From NCBI GenBank assembly GCA_900498245.1, contig LS998015.1:2385835-2401064 (forward strand): a DNA stretch of 15,230 bases, given 5' to 3'. This document shows, piece after piece, positions 6,380 to 12,894 of the stretch; the first letter of the stretch is position 1; each line of letters begins with the position of its first letter. This DNA comes from Candidatus Zixiibacteriota bacterium (GTDB lineage Bacteria; Zixibacteria; MSB-5A5; GN15; PGXB01). Below the pieces are notes generated by a model. That model saw nothing but the letters and a program-made list of their open reading frames with translations, did not search any database and was not told the DNA's origin. The translations under genes were made by a program, and so were the position numbers.

Positions 6380-6408
6380 TTGACTCCAAAACGCTTCTCC
6401 CCTATACT
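6380..6408 (+). promoter_or_regulatory. Promoter of the tol-pal operon
   Basis: TTGACT (6380-6385), exactly 17 bases, TATACT (6403-6408): five of six matches in each box. Start is expected near 6415, giving a 5' leader of about 74 bases before tolQ. A lone TATAAT at 6364-6369 lacks a good -35 and is a weaker alternative. Confidence 0.75.
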
Positions 6409-6488
6409 TTCCTCAAAGTTTAAGGATGTGAATGAATTGCCTGAAATTACCGCACTTTTAAAGGATTAAGGCGTAAGAAAGATAGATT

Positions 6489-7211
6489 ATGGGAAATACT
6501 TTGATTTTAGCCCTCGGGTTTTTCTCGGGAGGGATTTGGCAGATAATAGGCGAACTGAGCCTCTTCGGCGTTGTCATCCTGACGATTCTCCTGCTTTTTT
6601 CACTGGTTTCGTGGGGTATCATGCTCAATAAATGGAGGATGTTCAAGCGAGTGGATGAGCAGTCGCTTATTTTTCTGAATTCATTCCGCCGTTCCCGGAA
6701 ATTCAGTGACGCCGTTACTCAGGCCAATTCCCTCAAATTGACACCTTTATCAGGAATATTTAATTCGGGATTCAATGAAATTCGAGATCTTCTCTCTGTG
6801 GGGCCCGAAGGGGGCATGTCCAATCAATCGGTGCGGCCGCTGACCGAAAAGGAGATGGAGATAATCAATTTGACGCTGGAGAGGGTCTCGACCGAACAGA
6901 TTTCGATATTGGAGAAATATGTGGTGTTTCTTGCGACGACGGCCAATGCCTCGCCTTTTCTGGGACTGATGGGAACGGTGGTGGGAATAATGGATGCCTT
7001 CTGGTCGATCGGGTCGCGCGGGTCGGCTTCGCTGGCCGTCGTGGCGCCGGGCATAGCCGAGGCCCTTTTGGTGACAGTAGTCGGACTCGGAGCGGCCATA
7101 CCGGCCGTGATCGGATTCAACTGGGCCAACAATAAATTGAAGCATTACAATGACGCCGCCACCAATTTTTCTCTGGAATTTCTAGCCCGGGTCAAGAAGG
7201 ATCTGACATGA
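6489..7211 (+). CDS. tolQ: TolQ / ExbB-family proton channel protein
   Basis: A 240-residue MotA/TolQ/ExbB family protein, the pentameric inner-membrane core of the Tol motor that uses proton flow to energise envelope constriction at division. Three membrane segments are visible, as expected: about 24-46, 154-172 and 188-210. The family signature lies across TM2-TM3: TANASPFLGLMGTVVGIMDAF (T151 to F171), then APGIAEALLVTVVGLGAAIP. The cytoplasmic loop between TM1 and TM2 holds LTEKEMEIINLTLER. Length fits TolQ (about 230). The assignment to TolQ rather than ExbB rests on the downstream tolB-pal-cpoB genes. Start ATG 6489 has no strong Shine-Dalgarno. ybgC, often upstream of tolQ in Proteobacteria, is absent. 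The stop overlaps the tolR start (ATGA). Confidence 0.93.
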   Translation: MGNTLILALGFFSGGIWQIIGELSLFGVVILTILLLFSLVSWGIMLNKWRMFKRVDEQSLIFLNSFRRSRKFSDAVTQANSLKLTPLSGIFNSGFNEIRDLLSVGPEGGMSNQSVRPLTEKEMEIINLTLERVSTEQISILEKYVVFLATTANASPFLGLMGTVVGIMDAFWSIGSRGSASLAVVAPGIAEALLVTVVGLGAAIPAVIGFNWANNKLKHYNDAATNFSLEFLARVKKDLT

Positions 7212-7630
7212 GAAAGTCGCGTGAATATCGCGCCATGGCCGAAATTAATGTTACCAACCTTGTCGATGTGGTACTGGTGCTTTTGATTATCTTCATGATT
7301 TCGGCCCCGCTTCTGCAATCCGGCATCGAAGTCAATCTGCCGAAAACAAGAACGGCCACTATGGATCAGGAGGCCGAAGGGGTGGTACTGACGATCGACC
7401 GCAAGGGGGGGATATTTATTAACGATGTCTGGACCCGCCCGGAAAATTTTGAGACGAATCTGGACAAGGAATTGAAAAAAAGCGGCCATCGAGCCGTCTA
7501 TCTAAGGGCCGATTCGACTGTACCATACGGAACCGTTGTCGATGTTATCGGGCAAATGAAGACAATGGGAATCGAGGAACTGGGGCTTATAACGAACAAG
7601 GCCGAAGTCCCGAAAGGAAAAACCAGGTGA
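7208..7630 (+). CDS. tolR: TolR / ExbD-family protein
   Basis: A 140-residue ExbD/TolR protein: short cytoplasmic N terminus, one membrane helix and a periplasmic domain. The helix reads EINVTNLVDVVLVLLIIFMI; D20 in it matches the protonatable Asp of TolR (D23 in E. coli), which takes part in proton transfer with TolQ. The periplasmic part includes the usual beta-hairpin and VYLRADSTVPYGTVVDVIGQMKTMGI. Translation is coupled: ATG overlaps the tolQ stop by four bases, and its own TGA overlaps the next GTG by four bases. Confidence 0.93.
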   Translation: MRKSREYRAMAEINVTNLVDVVLVLLIIFMISAPLLQSGIEVNLPKTRTATMDQEAEGVVLTIDRKGGIFINDVWTRPENFETNLDKELKKSGHRAVYLRADSTVPYGTVVDVIGQMKTMGIEELGLITNKAEVPKGKTR

Positions 7631-8307
7631 GGCACGACCTCTTTTACTCTCTGATTCTTCATATAGTCGTAGTGCTGGCCATGGTGGTAAGCGTTCCGTT
7701 CAAGCCGCGTGTGAGAACGGATCTCGATAATGTCATAAAGGTCAATTTGGCCTATATGCCGGCGGCCGCCAAGGCGGCGGCGATAAAGCCGGCGGCGGTC
7801 ATAAAGGGAGCCACGACGGAGAAAACGACGCCGATCCCCGACAAAACGACCGCCAAATCGAAGCCGGTGACAAAACCAAAGCCGAAGAAACCGGCAGAAA
7901 AGACGCCCCAGACCCTGGAAAAAGGGGAACAGGAAAAAGCCGGAGCCCCGGCCGGGCAAGTTGATGTTTCCAATGAATTGGGTGCCGGTTCGCCGTTCGG
8001 CAGCGCTTCGATCGATAACGCCTCTTTTGAGTATCCCTATTGGTTTGTGCAGGCTTTTTCCAAAATCGAGAGGAACTGGAGCAATCCGGTCTATTCCAAC
8101 GAACCTTTATCATGTATAATATATTTCCATGTTATCCGTTCCGGAAGAATCATTGATGTCCAAATAGAAAAGTCATCCGGTTTTGACGCTTTCGACCGGG
8201 CGTGTGAGACGGCCGTCAGGTTGTCCGAGCCCCTTCCCCCGCTTCCCGATGATTTCACCGACGAGATAATCGGCATTCACCTTGAATTTCCATATATACC
8301 CCAATGA
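7627..8307 (+). CDS. Short TolA/TonB-like energy transducer
   Basis: A 226-residue periplasm-spanning protein at the tolA position. It starts with GTG in a GTGA overlap with tolR. Residues 7-24 form one membrane anchor that carries Ser8 and His12 (S-x3-H), the pair conserved in TonB and TolA anchors for contact with TolQ/ExbB and TolR/ExbD. Residues about 43-110 are an Ala/Lys/Pro/Thr-rich linker with KPKPKKP-type repeats, more TonB-like than the long Ala-rich helix of E. coli TolA (421 residues in all). Residues about 134-226 are a TonB C-terminal type domain: WFVQAFSKIERNW, IIYFHVIRSGRIIDVQIEKSSGFDAFDRA, ending ...IHLEFPY. Function in the Tol system follows from operon context. Whether it can also serve TonB receptors is not decided by the sequence, so tolA is only the likely name. 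Confidence 0.88.
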   Translation: MRHDLFYSLILHIVVVLAMVVSVPFKPRVRTDLDNVIKVNLAYMPAAAKAAAIKPAAVIKGATTEKTTPIPDKTTAKSKPVTKPKPKKPAEKTPQTLEKGEQEKAGAPAGQVDVSNELGAGSPFGSASIDNASFEYPYWFVQAFSKIERNWSNPVYSNEPLSCIIYFHVIRSGRIIDVQIEKSSGFDAFDRACETAVRLSEPLPPLPDDFTDEIIGIHLEFPYIPQ

Positions 8308-9626
8308 GAGCAAAAAATATTCTTTTAACTGTATTAGCATTAATCATTTTTCAGGCCGGCTCGCTATTCGGACAAAGCCGCGAATCCATACCTGATTTCA
8401 GAGGGACACTGGGGCCGAAATCGACTTTCGAACCGACCAAGATTTCGGTTGAAGAAGTCAAGTATATCGGAATAAGTCCTATCGATCCGTCCGATACCCT
8501 GATAATGAAGAACTGCGCCGCCATTCTGCGCAACGATCTTGATTTTTCGCCTTATTTTGAAATTGTCCTTCTGGATTCTTTTTTCATGCGCCATATGGAA
8601 CTTCAGGAGATGACTCTTCTCGGCTGGGGCTGGATGGGTTCGGCTTATGTCATTCGCCTGGAAGCGGAATTTCCGCATGATAATCTTCGGCTGACCTATC
8701 GCTTATTTTCGACCAGCACCCAGAAGGAAATCCGCAAGCAAAAGTTCGAAAGTAACAAGTTATACTACCGTGACCTTACCCATGAAATGGCCAATGACAT
8801 CGTGAAATTTCTGACCGGTGATGAGGGGATATACCGGACCAAAATCGCCTATGTCAGATTGATAAACGGGGCCAAAGAATTGTTTCTGTCCGATTATGAC
8901 GGCTATAACGAACGACAGTTGACAAATAATAAATCGATTAACTTGTCACCGGCATTCACGCCCGATGGAGATTTCATCTATTTCACCAGTTACCTTGACG
9001 GTTATCCGAAAATATATCTTTTGTCTCTGAAAAATAATGATGTCAACCTGATTGCCGGGTATCCCGGAATAAATGCCGCGCCGGCGGTGTCGCCCGATGG
9101 GAAATATATAGCGGCCGTTCTTTCCAAAGACGGTAATTCCGAAATATACCTTCTGGACCGGAAAGGGAAAATTATCAAACGCTTAACCTACAGCTGGGCC
9201 ATTGAATCATCACCCACCTGGTCCCCGGACGGAAAGGAAATTGCTTTCACGTCGGATCGTACCGGCTCACCGCAGATTTATATTATGGACGCTGAAGGAA
9301 CCAATGTTCGACGGGTGACTTTTGAGGGGAAATATAATGACTCCCCCTGCTGGTCGCCCCGAGGGGACAAAATCATTTATGTCAGCCGTGATAAAGTCTT
9401 CAAAATCTGTTCCATCGATGTCATGGGACGGGAATATAAGATTCTGGCTGAACTCGGCGACAATGAAAATCCTCATTTTTCACCCGACGGTAACCATATT
9501 ATTTTTTCATCGACTCGGATGGGACCATCGGAGCTTTATTTGATGGATGTATTCGGGCGCAAACAGCAGCGCTTAACAACTAAAGGGGGATATTCTAACC
9601 CGATCTGGTCCCCGTATCGTAAGTAG
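8304..9626 (+). CDS. tolB: TolB, periplasmic beta-propeller protein
   Basis: 440 residues, the size of TolB. A Sec signal peptide (MRAKNILLTVLALIIFQAGS) is followed by cleavage around residues 20-24. The N-terminal alpha/beta domain (about 30-170) has ISVEEVKYIGISPIDPSD and the FSPYFEIVLLD segment typical of TolB. The rest is a six-bladed propeller of PD40/WD40-like repeats with recurring SPDG...IYLLD units: SPDGKYIAAVLSKDGNSEIY, SPDGKEIAFTSDRTGSPQIY, SPRGDKIIYVSRD, SPDGNHIIFSSTRMGPSELY. TolB binds Pal and the TolA C-terminal domain and takes part in outer-membrane constriction. Its ATG overlaps the previous stop by four bases (ATGA). Confidence 0.95.
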   Translation: MRAKNILLTVLALIIFQAGSLFGQSRESIPDFRGTLGPKSTFEPTKISVEEVKYIGISPIDPSDTLIMKNCAAILRNDLDFSPYFEIVLLDSFFMRHMELQEMTLLGWGWMGSAYVIRLEAEFPHDNLRLTYRLFSTSTQKEIRKQKFESNKLYYRDLTHEMANDIVKFLTGDEGIYRTKIAYVRLINGAKELFLSDYDGYNERQLTNNKSINLSPAFTPDGDFIYFTSYLDGYPKIYLLSLKNNDVNLIAGYPGINAAPAVSPDGKYIAAVLSKDGNSEIYLLDRKGKIIKRLTYSWAIESSPTWSPDGKEIAFTSDRTGSPQIYIMDAEGTNVRRVTFEGKYNDSPCWSPRGDKIIYVSRDKVFKICSIDVMGREYKILAELGDNENPHFSPDGNHIIFSSTRMGPSELYLMDVFGRKQQRLTTKGGYSNPIWSPYRK

Positions 9627-9629
9627 ATA

Positions 9630-9658
9630 TTGACAAATTAGTTAGGCCGACAAAAAAT
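9630..9658 (+). promoter_or_regulatory. Possible internal promoter for pal
   Basis: A perfect TTGACA (9630-9635) starts four bases after the tolB stop; 17 bases on is AAAAAT (9653-9658, 4 of 6). The -10 is weak. An internal pal promoter is known in E. coli and would fit the 130-base gap, the only large gap in this operon. Confidence 0.3.
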
Positions 9659-9673
9659 AGGCCAGTTTTTTGT
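9650..9673. repeat. AU-rich inverted repeat in the tolB-pal spacer
   Basis: ACAAAAAA (9650-9657) and TTTTTTGT (9666-9673) are perfect eight-base arms around an eight-base centre, extendable by a G-U and a C-G pair to 10 bp. A competing GGCC (9645-9648) / GGCC (9660-9663) stem followed by AGTTTTTT looks like a weak terminator. Such a structure could lower read-through or set the pal-to-tolB ratio. The rest of the 9627-9756 spacer has an AGGTT/AACCT five-base hairpin (9697-9713) and no ORF. Confidence 0.4.
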
Positions 9674-9756
9674 TGACCATTATAAAAATCTTTTTTAGGT
9701 TATTGGACAACCTCACTGGATACAAAAAAGTAAGATATAATTTCAAGGAGGACAAA

Positions 9757-10263
9757 ATGAAGAGACTGAGTTTGTTGATTGTCTTGTCAATGTTAGTATT
9801 ATTCGCCGGATGCCGCAAAACGGTGCCGCCCCCGCCGCCGGAACAGCCCAAAGCAACCGAGCCGGAAGTTAAACCGGAAGAGAAGCCAGCGCCGAAGGAA
9901 GAGCCGGTAATCAAGAAGGTCAGCGAAACCGATTTCATGACCGTCTATTTTGACTTCGACAAATATAATCTGGTTGACTCCGCCAAGCAGGCGCTCGATA
10001 ATAATGCCAAATTATTGAAAGATAATCCAAATCTGGTCGTCAGAATTGAAGGCAACTGCGACGAAAGAGGCACCGTCGAATATAACCTCTCCCTCGGTGA
10101 AAAGAGAGCCAACTCGGCCAAAAAATATTTGATGGATCTCGGTATTGAGGAAGGGCGTCTCCAGACCATAAGTTACGGCAAAGAAAAGCCGGTGGCGATG
10201 GGTCATGATGAGGCCGCCTGGGCGAAGAACCGCCGGGATGATTTCCGTATCATCTCTCAGTAA
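9757..10263 (+). CDS. pal: Pal, peptidoglycan-associated lipoprotein
   Basis: 168 residues from ATG 9757; this start is fixed by AAGGAGG at 9745-9751 and places the signal sequence correctly, whereas the upstream in-frame ATG at 9670 would add 29 residues ahead of it. Lipoprotein signal MKRLSLLIVLSMLVLFAGC with the lipidated Cys19, then a Pro/Glu/Lys-rich linker (22-52). The OmpA-like domain (about 57-168) shows VYFDFDKYNL, IEGNCDERGTVEYNLSLGEKR (D102, G105, N110 and R117 in the peptidoglycan-binding pattern) and AWAKNRRDDF near the end. Pal tethers the outer membrane to peptidoglycan and is recruited to the division site through TolB. Confidence 0.95.
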   Translation: MKRLSLLIVLSMLVLFAGCRKTVPPPPPEQPKATEPEVKPEEKPAPKEEPVIKKVSETDFMTVYFDFDKYNLVDSAKQALDNNAKLLKDNPNLVVRIEGNCDERGTVEYNLSLGEKRANSAKKYLMDLGIEEGRLQTISYGKEKPVAMGHDEAAWAKNRRDDFRIISQ

Positions 10264-10278
10264 CCTCAAGAAGGCAAA

Positions 10279-11037
10279 ATGCGTTTGACAGGAAAAATCA
10301 TGGCCGCCGTCATACCGATGGCGGCCCTGCTTCTCTTCTCCGGCTGTGCCATGAAGACCGACATTATCCGGGTGGAGGATAAAATCGACGCCATGCGGGT
10401 CGATCAGCAGAGAATGAATGATACCATGACGCGGCTCGATTCGATGGTGACCGCGGAATCATCGGGCAACTCCGAACTTCGCGCCCAGATGAGCAGCGCC
10501 ATCTCCGATCTGACCGACCAGTTTCGAATAATGCAGGCCAACATGAACGATTTGATGTCTCAGGTCGGCAATCTGGTGCAGAATCAGAATTCCCGGCCGA
10601 CTTATGTTGGCCCGCAGACCGGTACCGATTCGACCGGAAAAACTGCCTCTCCCCCGCCGGGTGTCGATTGCCAGACTTTGTACGATGATTCTTTTGTCAA
10701 TGTCCGTCGCGGGCAGTACCAGGAAGCGATTAAGGGATTCAATGACTACCTGAAGTACTGCGGTACTCAGGAATCGGCCGCCGATGCCCGTTTCTGGATC
10801 GGGGAATCATACTACTCTCTCGATGATTACAAAGAGGCCTTGAGTCAATTCTCGCAGGTCATCAAGGATTATCCGTCATCGAAGAAGGGGCCGGGAGCGA
10901 TGTATAAGATGGGACGCTGCTATGAGGAATTAGGCCAGAAAAAAGAAGCCAAGGCGACCTTTAACAAGATAGTAACATCGTATCCGGGAACACTGGAAGC
11001 CACGCAGGCCAAAGAGAAGCTGAAAGATTTGAAGTAG
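10279..11037 (+). CDS. cpoB: CpoB/YbgF-like Tol-associated TPR lipoprotein
   Basis: 252 residues, last gene of the tol operon, 15 bases after pal, with AAGAAGG before the ATG. The N terminus has a lipoprotein signal with LFSGC, Cys23 as the likely lipid site. Residues about 28-105 are predicted coiled coil (heptad-like EDKIDAMRVDQQRMNDTMTR and later segments), as in the trimerising part of YbgF. A Pro/Gly/Thr-rich linker (108-130) leads to three TPR units at about 131-252 (VRRGQYQEAIKGFNDYLKYC; YYSLDDYKEALSQFSQVIKDYP; CYEELGQKKEAKATFNKIV). CpoB links outer-membrane constriction with septal peptidoglycan synthesis. E. coli CpoB is a soluble periplasmic protein, so the lipobox is a difference. 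Confidence 0.9.
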   Translation: MRLTGKIMAAVIPMAALLLFSGCAMKTDIIRVEDKIDAMRVDQQRMNDTMTRLDSMVTAESSGNSELRAQMSSAISDLTDQFRIMQANMNDLMSQVGNLVQNQNSRPTYVGPQTGTDSTGKTASPPPGVDCQTLYDDSFVNVRRGQYQEAIKGFNDYLKYCGTQESAADARFWIGESYYSLDDYKEALSQFSQVIKDYPSSKKGPGAMYKMGRCYEELGQKKEAKATFNKIVTSYPGTLEATQAKEKLKDLK

Positions 11038-11040
11038 GAT

Positions 11041-11580
11041 ATGCCGTCAGGGGCATTGAAAGTACGGGTTTCGACCCCGACCGAGACGATACCATTCGGT
11101 CGGGGTTTTTATCAACTGGAAGAAGATGCCTTATACCTTCCCATCGCCTATCCCGGCGAGAATAAAAATCACTTCTTTTCATTTTTAGAATCTGATTTCG
11201 TATCGATGCAAATGGATCGTGAAGGGCGGCTGATTTTCATCGAATTGTCTTTGCCGCGGCGGCGATGGCACGCGCTCCAGACTCTGGTTCCGCCGGAAAG
11301 CGCCGCTCCGGGGAATATCCGCTTCCTTGATTTCCGTCAGCGTCTGGCAGAACCGTCGATTTTGTGTGATTTACGCCGTCAATATGTCATGATTCGGTTC
11401 AGTCAGGGTCCGGCGACGCATAATTATTCCCTGGCTCAAAATATGATCGCGCAAATAGATCGCCATGATCGTCTGGCCGCAATTTGGGTATCGGATATCA
11501 TCGATGATATTGCCGGGCAGGAACTATCCGCCTGGCGGAAGGCGATCCGAAATCATTCGACGGCGATCATTGCCACCTAA
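11041..11580 (+). CDS. Small DUF2283-like protein of unknown function
   Basis: 179 codons from the ATG three bases after the cpoB stop. No signal peptide or membrane segment. FYQLEEDALYLPI followed by SMQMDREGRLIFIELSL resembles the strand pattern of DUF2283 proteins (an EEDxLY start, then a DxxGRLxxIEL strand); the resemblance is by eye only. A second acidic stretch, LAAIWVSDIIDDIAG, lies near residue 150. The start is uncertain: AGGA (11036-11039) is too close to the ATG, and the strong terminator at 11074-11110 lies within codons 12-24. An ATG at codon 55 has no Shine-Dalgarno and would remove the LEEDALYLPI strand, so I keep the first ATG. If the long form is right, expression depends on read-through of the tol terminator. 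Bases 11581-11679 after it hold a CGGGT/ACCCG hairpin (11609-11628) and no clear promoter. Confidence 0.6.
   Translation: MPSGALKVRVSTPTETIPFGRGFYQLEEDALYLPIAYPGENKNHFFSFLESDFVSMQMDREGRLIFIELSLPRRRWHALQTLVPPESAAPGNIRFLDFRQRLAEPSILCDLRRQYVMIRFSQGPATHNYSLAQNMIAQIDRHDRLAAIWVSDIIDDIAGQELSAWRKAIRNHSTAIIAT
11074..11110 (+). terminator. Strong intrinsic terminator after cpoB, inside the next ORF
   Basis: CCCCGACCGA (11075-11084) pairs perfectly with TCGGTCGGGG (11096-11105), extended by A11074-T11106, around an 11-base loop and followed by TTTTT (11106-11110). It starts 37 bases after the cpoB stop, the expected place for the tol operon terminator. It is, however, within the first 25 codons of the open frame starting at 11041. 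A shorter hairpin, GGGT (11066-11069), TTCG, ACCC (11074-11077), shares its 5' arm and is mutually exclusive with it. Confidence 0.85.
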
Positions 11581-11679
11581 TCGCCTCTTTTAATATTTCT
11601 GATAATTGCGGGTTTTCAAAGTGACCCGGATGTGATACCATTTTTATCTCCCGATGTCGTTATTGAGAAGGAGAAAGAA

Positions 11680-12894
11680 ATGGGCATTTTTTTATATATA
11701 GATATCGATGCCTTTTTTGCATCGGTGGAGCAATCGATAAACCCGTCGCTGGTGGGACGGCCGGTTATGGTCGGGGGCCATAAGGGCGAACGCGGGGTGG
11801 TGGCCTGTCCCAGTTATGAGGCGCGGGCCCGGGGGGTGCGGACCGGAACGACTCTGCACGAGGCGGCGCGCTTGATTCCCGACGGCATTTTTCTTCGGGG
11901 TGATTACAACCGCTATCAGCATTTCTCCAATCGTTTTTATGAAATCCTTTGCCGGTATACCCCGGAACTCGATCGGATTTCCCAGGATGAGGCCTGCCTT
12001 AATATCGGCGGAGCACTTCGGCCATACGGAACGGCGCGAGAATTGGCCCAAAATCTACAGATGGAAGTCCGGCAGACTCTTGCCCTTTCTACCTCCATAG
12101 GCATTGGGCCGAGCCGCGTGGCGGCCAAGATCGCATCAGAGTACAAGAAGCCGCTGGGGCTGACTATAATCGACAGCGGCAATGTCAATTCCTTCTTCAA
12201 AGATCTGGCGGTTCGGAATATTCCGGGCGTGGGCCGGGGAACGGAAAAAACCCTTCACGAAATGGGGATTGATACCGCCGGACAATTGGCGGCCGTGCCG
12301 GAGGAATATCTGGAGACGATTTTTGGAATTAATGGCCTGAAAATGGCCGCCTATAGTCGTGGCGAAGACGGCCCGCGTCTGCGTGACTATAAGGTGATCC
12401 GTTCCGTGAGCCGCGAGACCGGATTCGCCGATGATATCACCGATCGGCGCATGCTCCTTTCCCATTATTATTATCTTCTGGAACGGGGAACAGCCAAATT
12501 GCGTTGCCTGCACAAGAAGGCGGCAACAATCAAGGTGAAATTCCGTTATGCCGATTTCGAGACGATTGAGGGGATTGGCCGTATCGCTCCCCCCTCCAAT
12601 GATGAAACCACAATTTTTCCGACGGTAGAGAGAATGTTCGACGGGATGTTCACGCGGCGGCGGGGAATCCGTCTGGCTGGGATCGCCCTAGCCAATCTTA
12701 AAAATTATGCTGAAAATGAATCGTTCCTGAATGACACGACCGAGAAATCTAGCCGGCTTCTTAAGAGTCTTGATGCGGCGCGCGGCCGGAGCGGCTTCTT
12801 TTCTTTGATGACCGGGCGGACACTGTCACTGTCGGAGCGATATAAAAAAGGAGATACCGGATATGTCCTCCGTACTCCCGGCCTTTCGCAGTAG
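11680..12894 (+). CDS. dinB: DNA polymerase IV (DinB), Y-family translesion polymerase
   Basis: 404 residues from ATG 11680, chosen because AAGGAG (11668-11673) lies six bases upstream and the start then matches the family exactly; the GTG at 11632 would add 16 extra residues. The catalytic residues fall at the same numbers as in E. coli DinB: D8 (YIDIDAFFASVEQ), D103 and E104 (SQDEA), with F13 as the steric gate that excludes ribonucleotides. VACPSYEARARGVRTG is the fingers signature. Residues about 180-200 (NIPGVGRGTEKTLHEMG) are the helix-hairpin-helix of the thumb, and residues 230-350 form the little-finger domain. No obvious beta-clamp motif of the QLxLF type is seen at the C terminus. 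The enzyme copies past damaged bases. Its end overlaps the next polymerase gene by 32 bases, so the two are co-expressed. No LexA box that I recognise lies upstream. Confidence 0.92.
   Translation: MGIFLYIDIDAFFASVEQSINPSLVGRPVMVGGHKGERGVVACPSYEARARGVRTGTTLHEAARLIPDGIFLRGDYNRYQHFSNRFYEILCRYTPELDRISQDEACLNIGGALRPYGTARELAQNLQMEVRQTLALSTSIGIGPSRVAAKIASEYKKPLGLTIIDSGNVNSFFKDLAVRNIPGVGRGTEKTLHEMGIDTAGQLAAVPEEYLETIFGINGLKMAAYSRGEDGPRLRDYKVIRSVSRETGFADDITDRRMLLSHYYYLLERGTAKLRCLHKKAATIKVKFRYADFETIEGIGRIAPPSNDETTIFPTVERMFDGMFTRRRGIRLAGIALANLKNYAENESFLNDTTEKSSRLLKSLDAARGRSGFFSLMTGRTLSLSERYKKGDTGYVLRTPGLSQ

Noticed and set aside
7741-7960. GC-rich repetitive DNA in the tolA/tonB-like gene as a possible tandem repeat
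   Set aside because: It is the codon pattern of the Ala/Lys/Pro-rich linker, with no exact repeat unit.
9736-9741. Perfect TATAAT just before pal
   Set aside because: Its start site would fall inside the pal Shine-Dalgarno at 9745-9751, and no -35 box lies at 16-18 bases.
9670-9756. Upstream in-frame ATG that would lengthen pal by 29 codons
   Set aside because: It would put a charged segment ahead of the lipoprotein signal, whereas ATG 9757 has a perfect AAGGAGG and gives a normal signal with LFAGC.
11632-11679. GTG start for dinB 16 codons upstream
   Set aside because: No Shine-Dalgarno; ATG 11680 has AAGGAG at six bases and gives exact numbering agreement with known DinB catalytic residues.
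11581-11679. Search for a LexA/SOS box before dinB
   Set aside because: Neither a CTGT-N8-ACAG nor a GAAC-N4-GTTC type site is present; GATAAT at 11601-11606 has no matching -35, so no SOS control is claimed.
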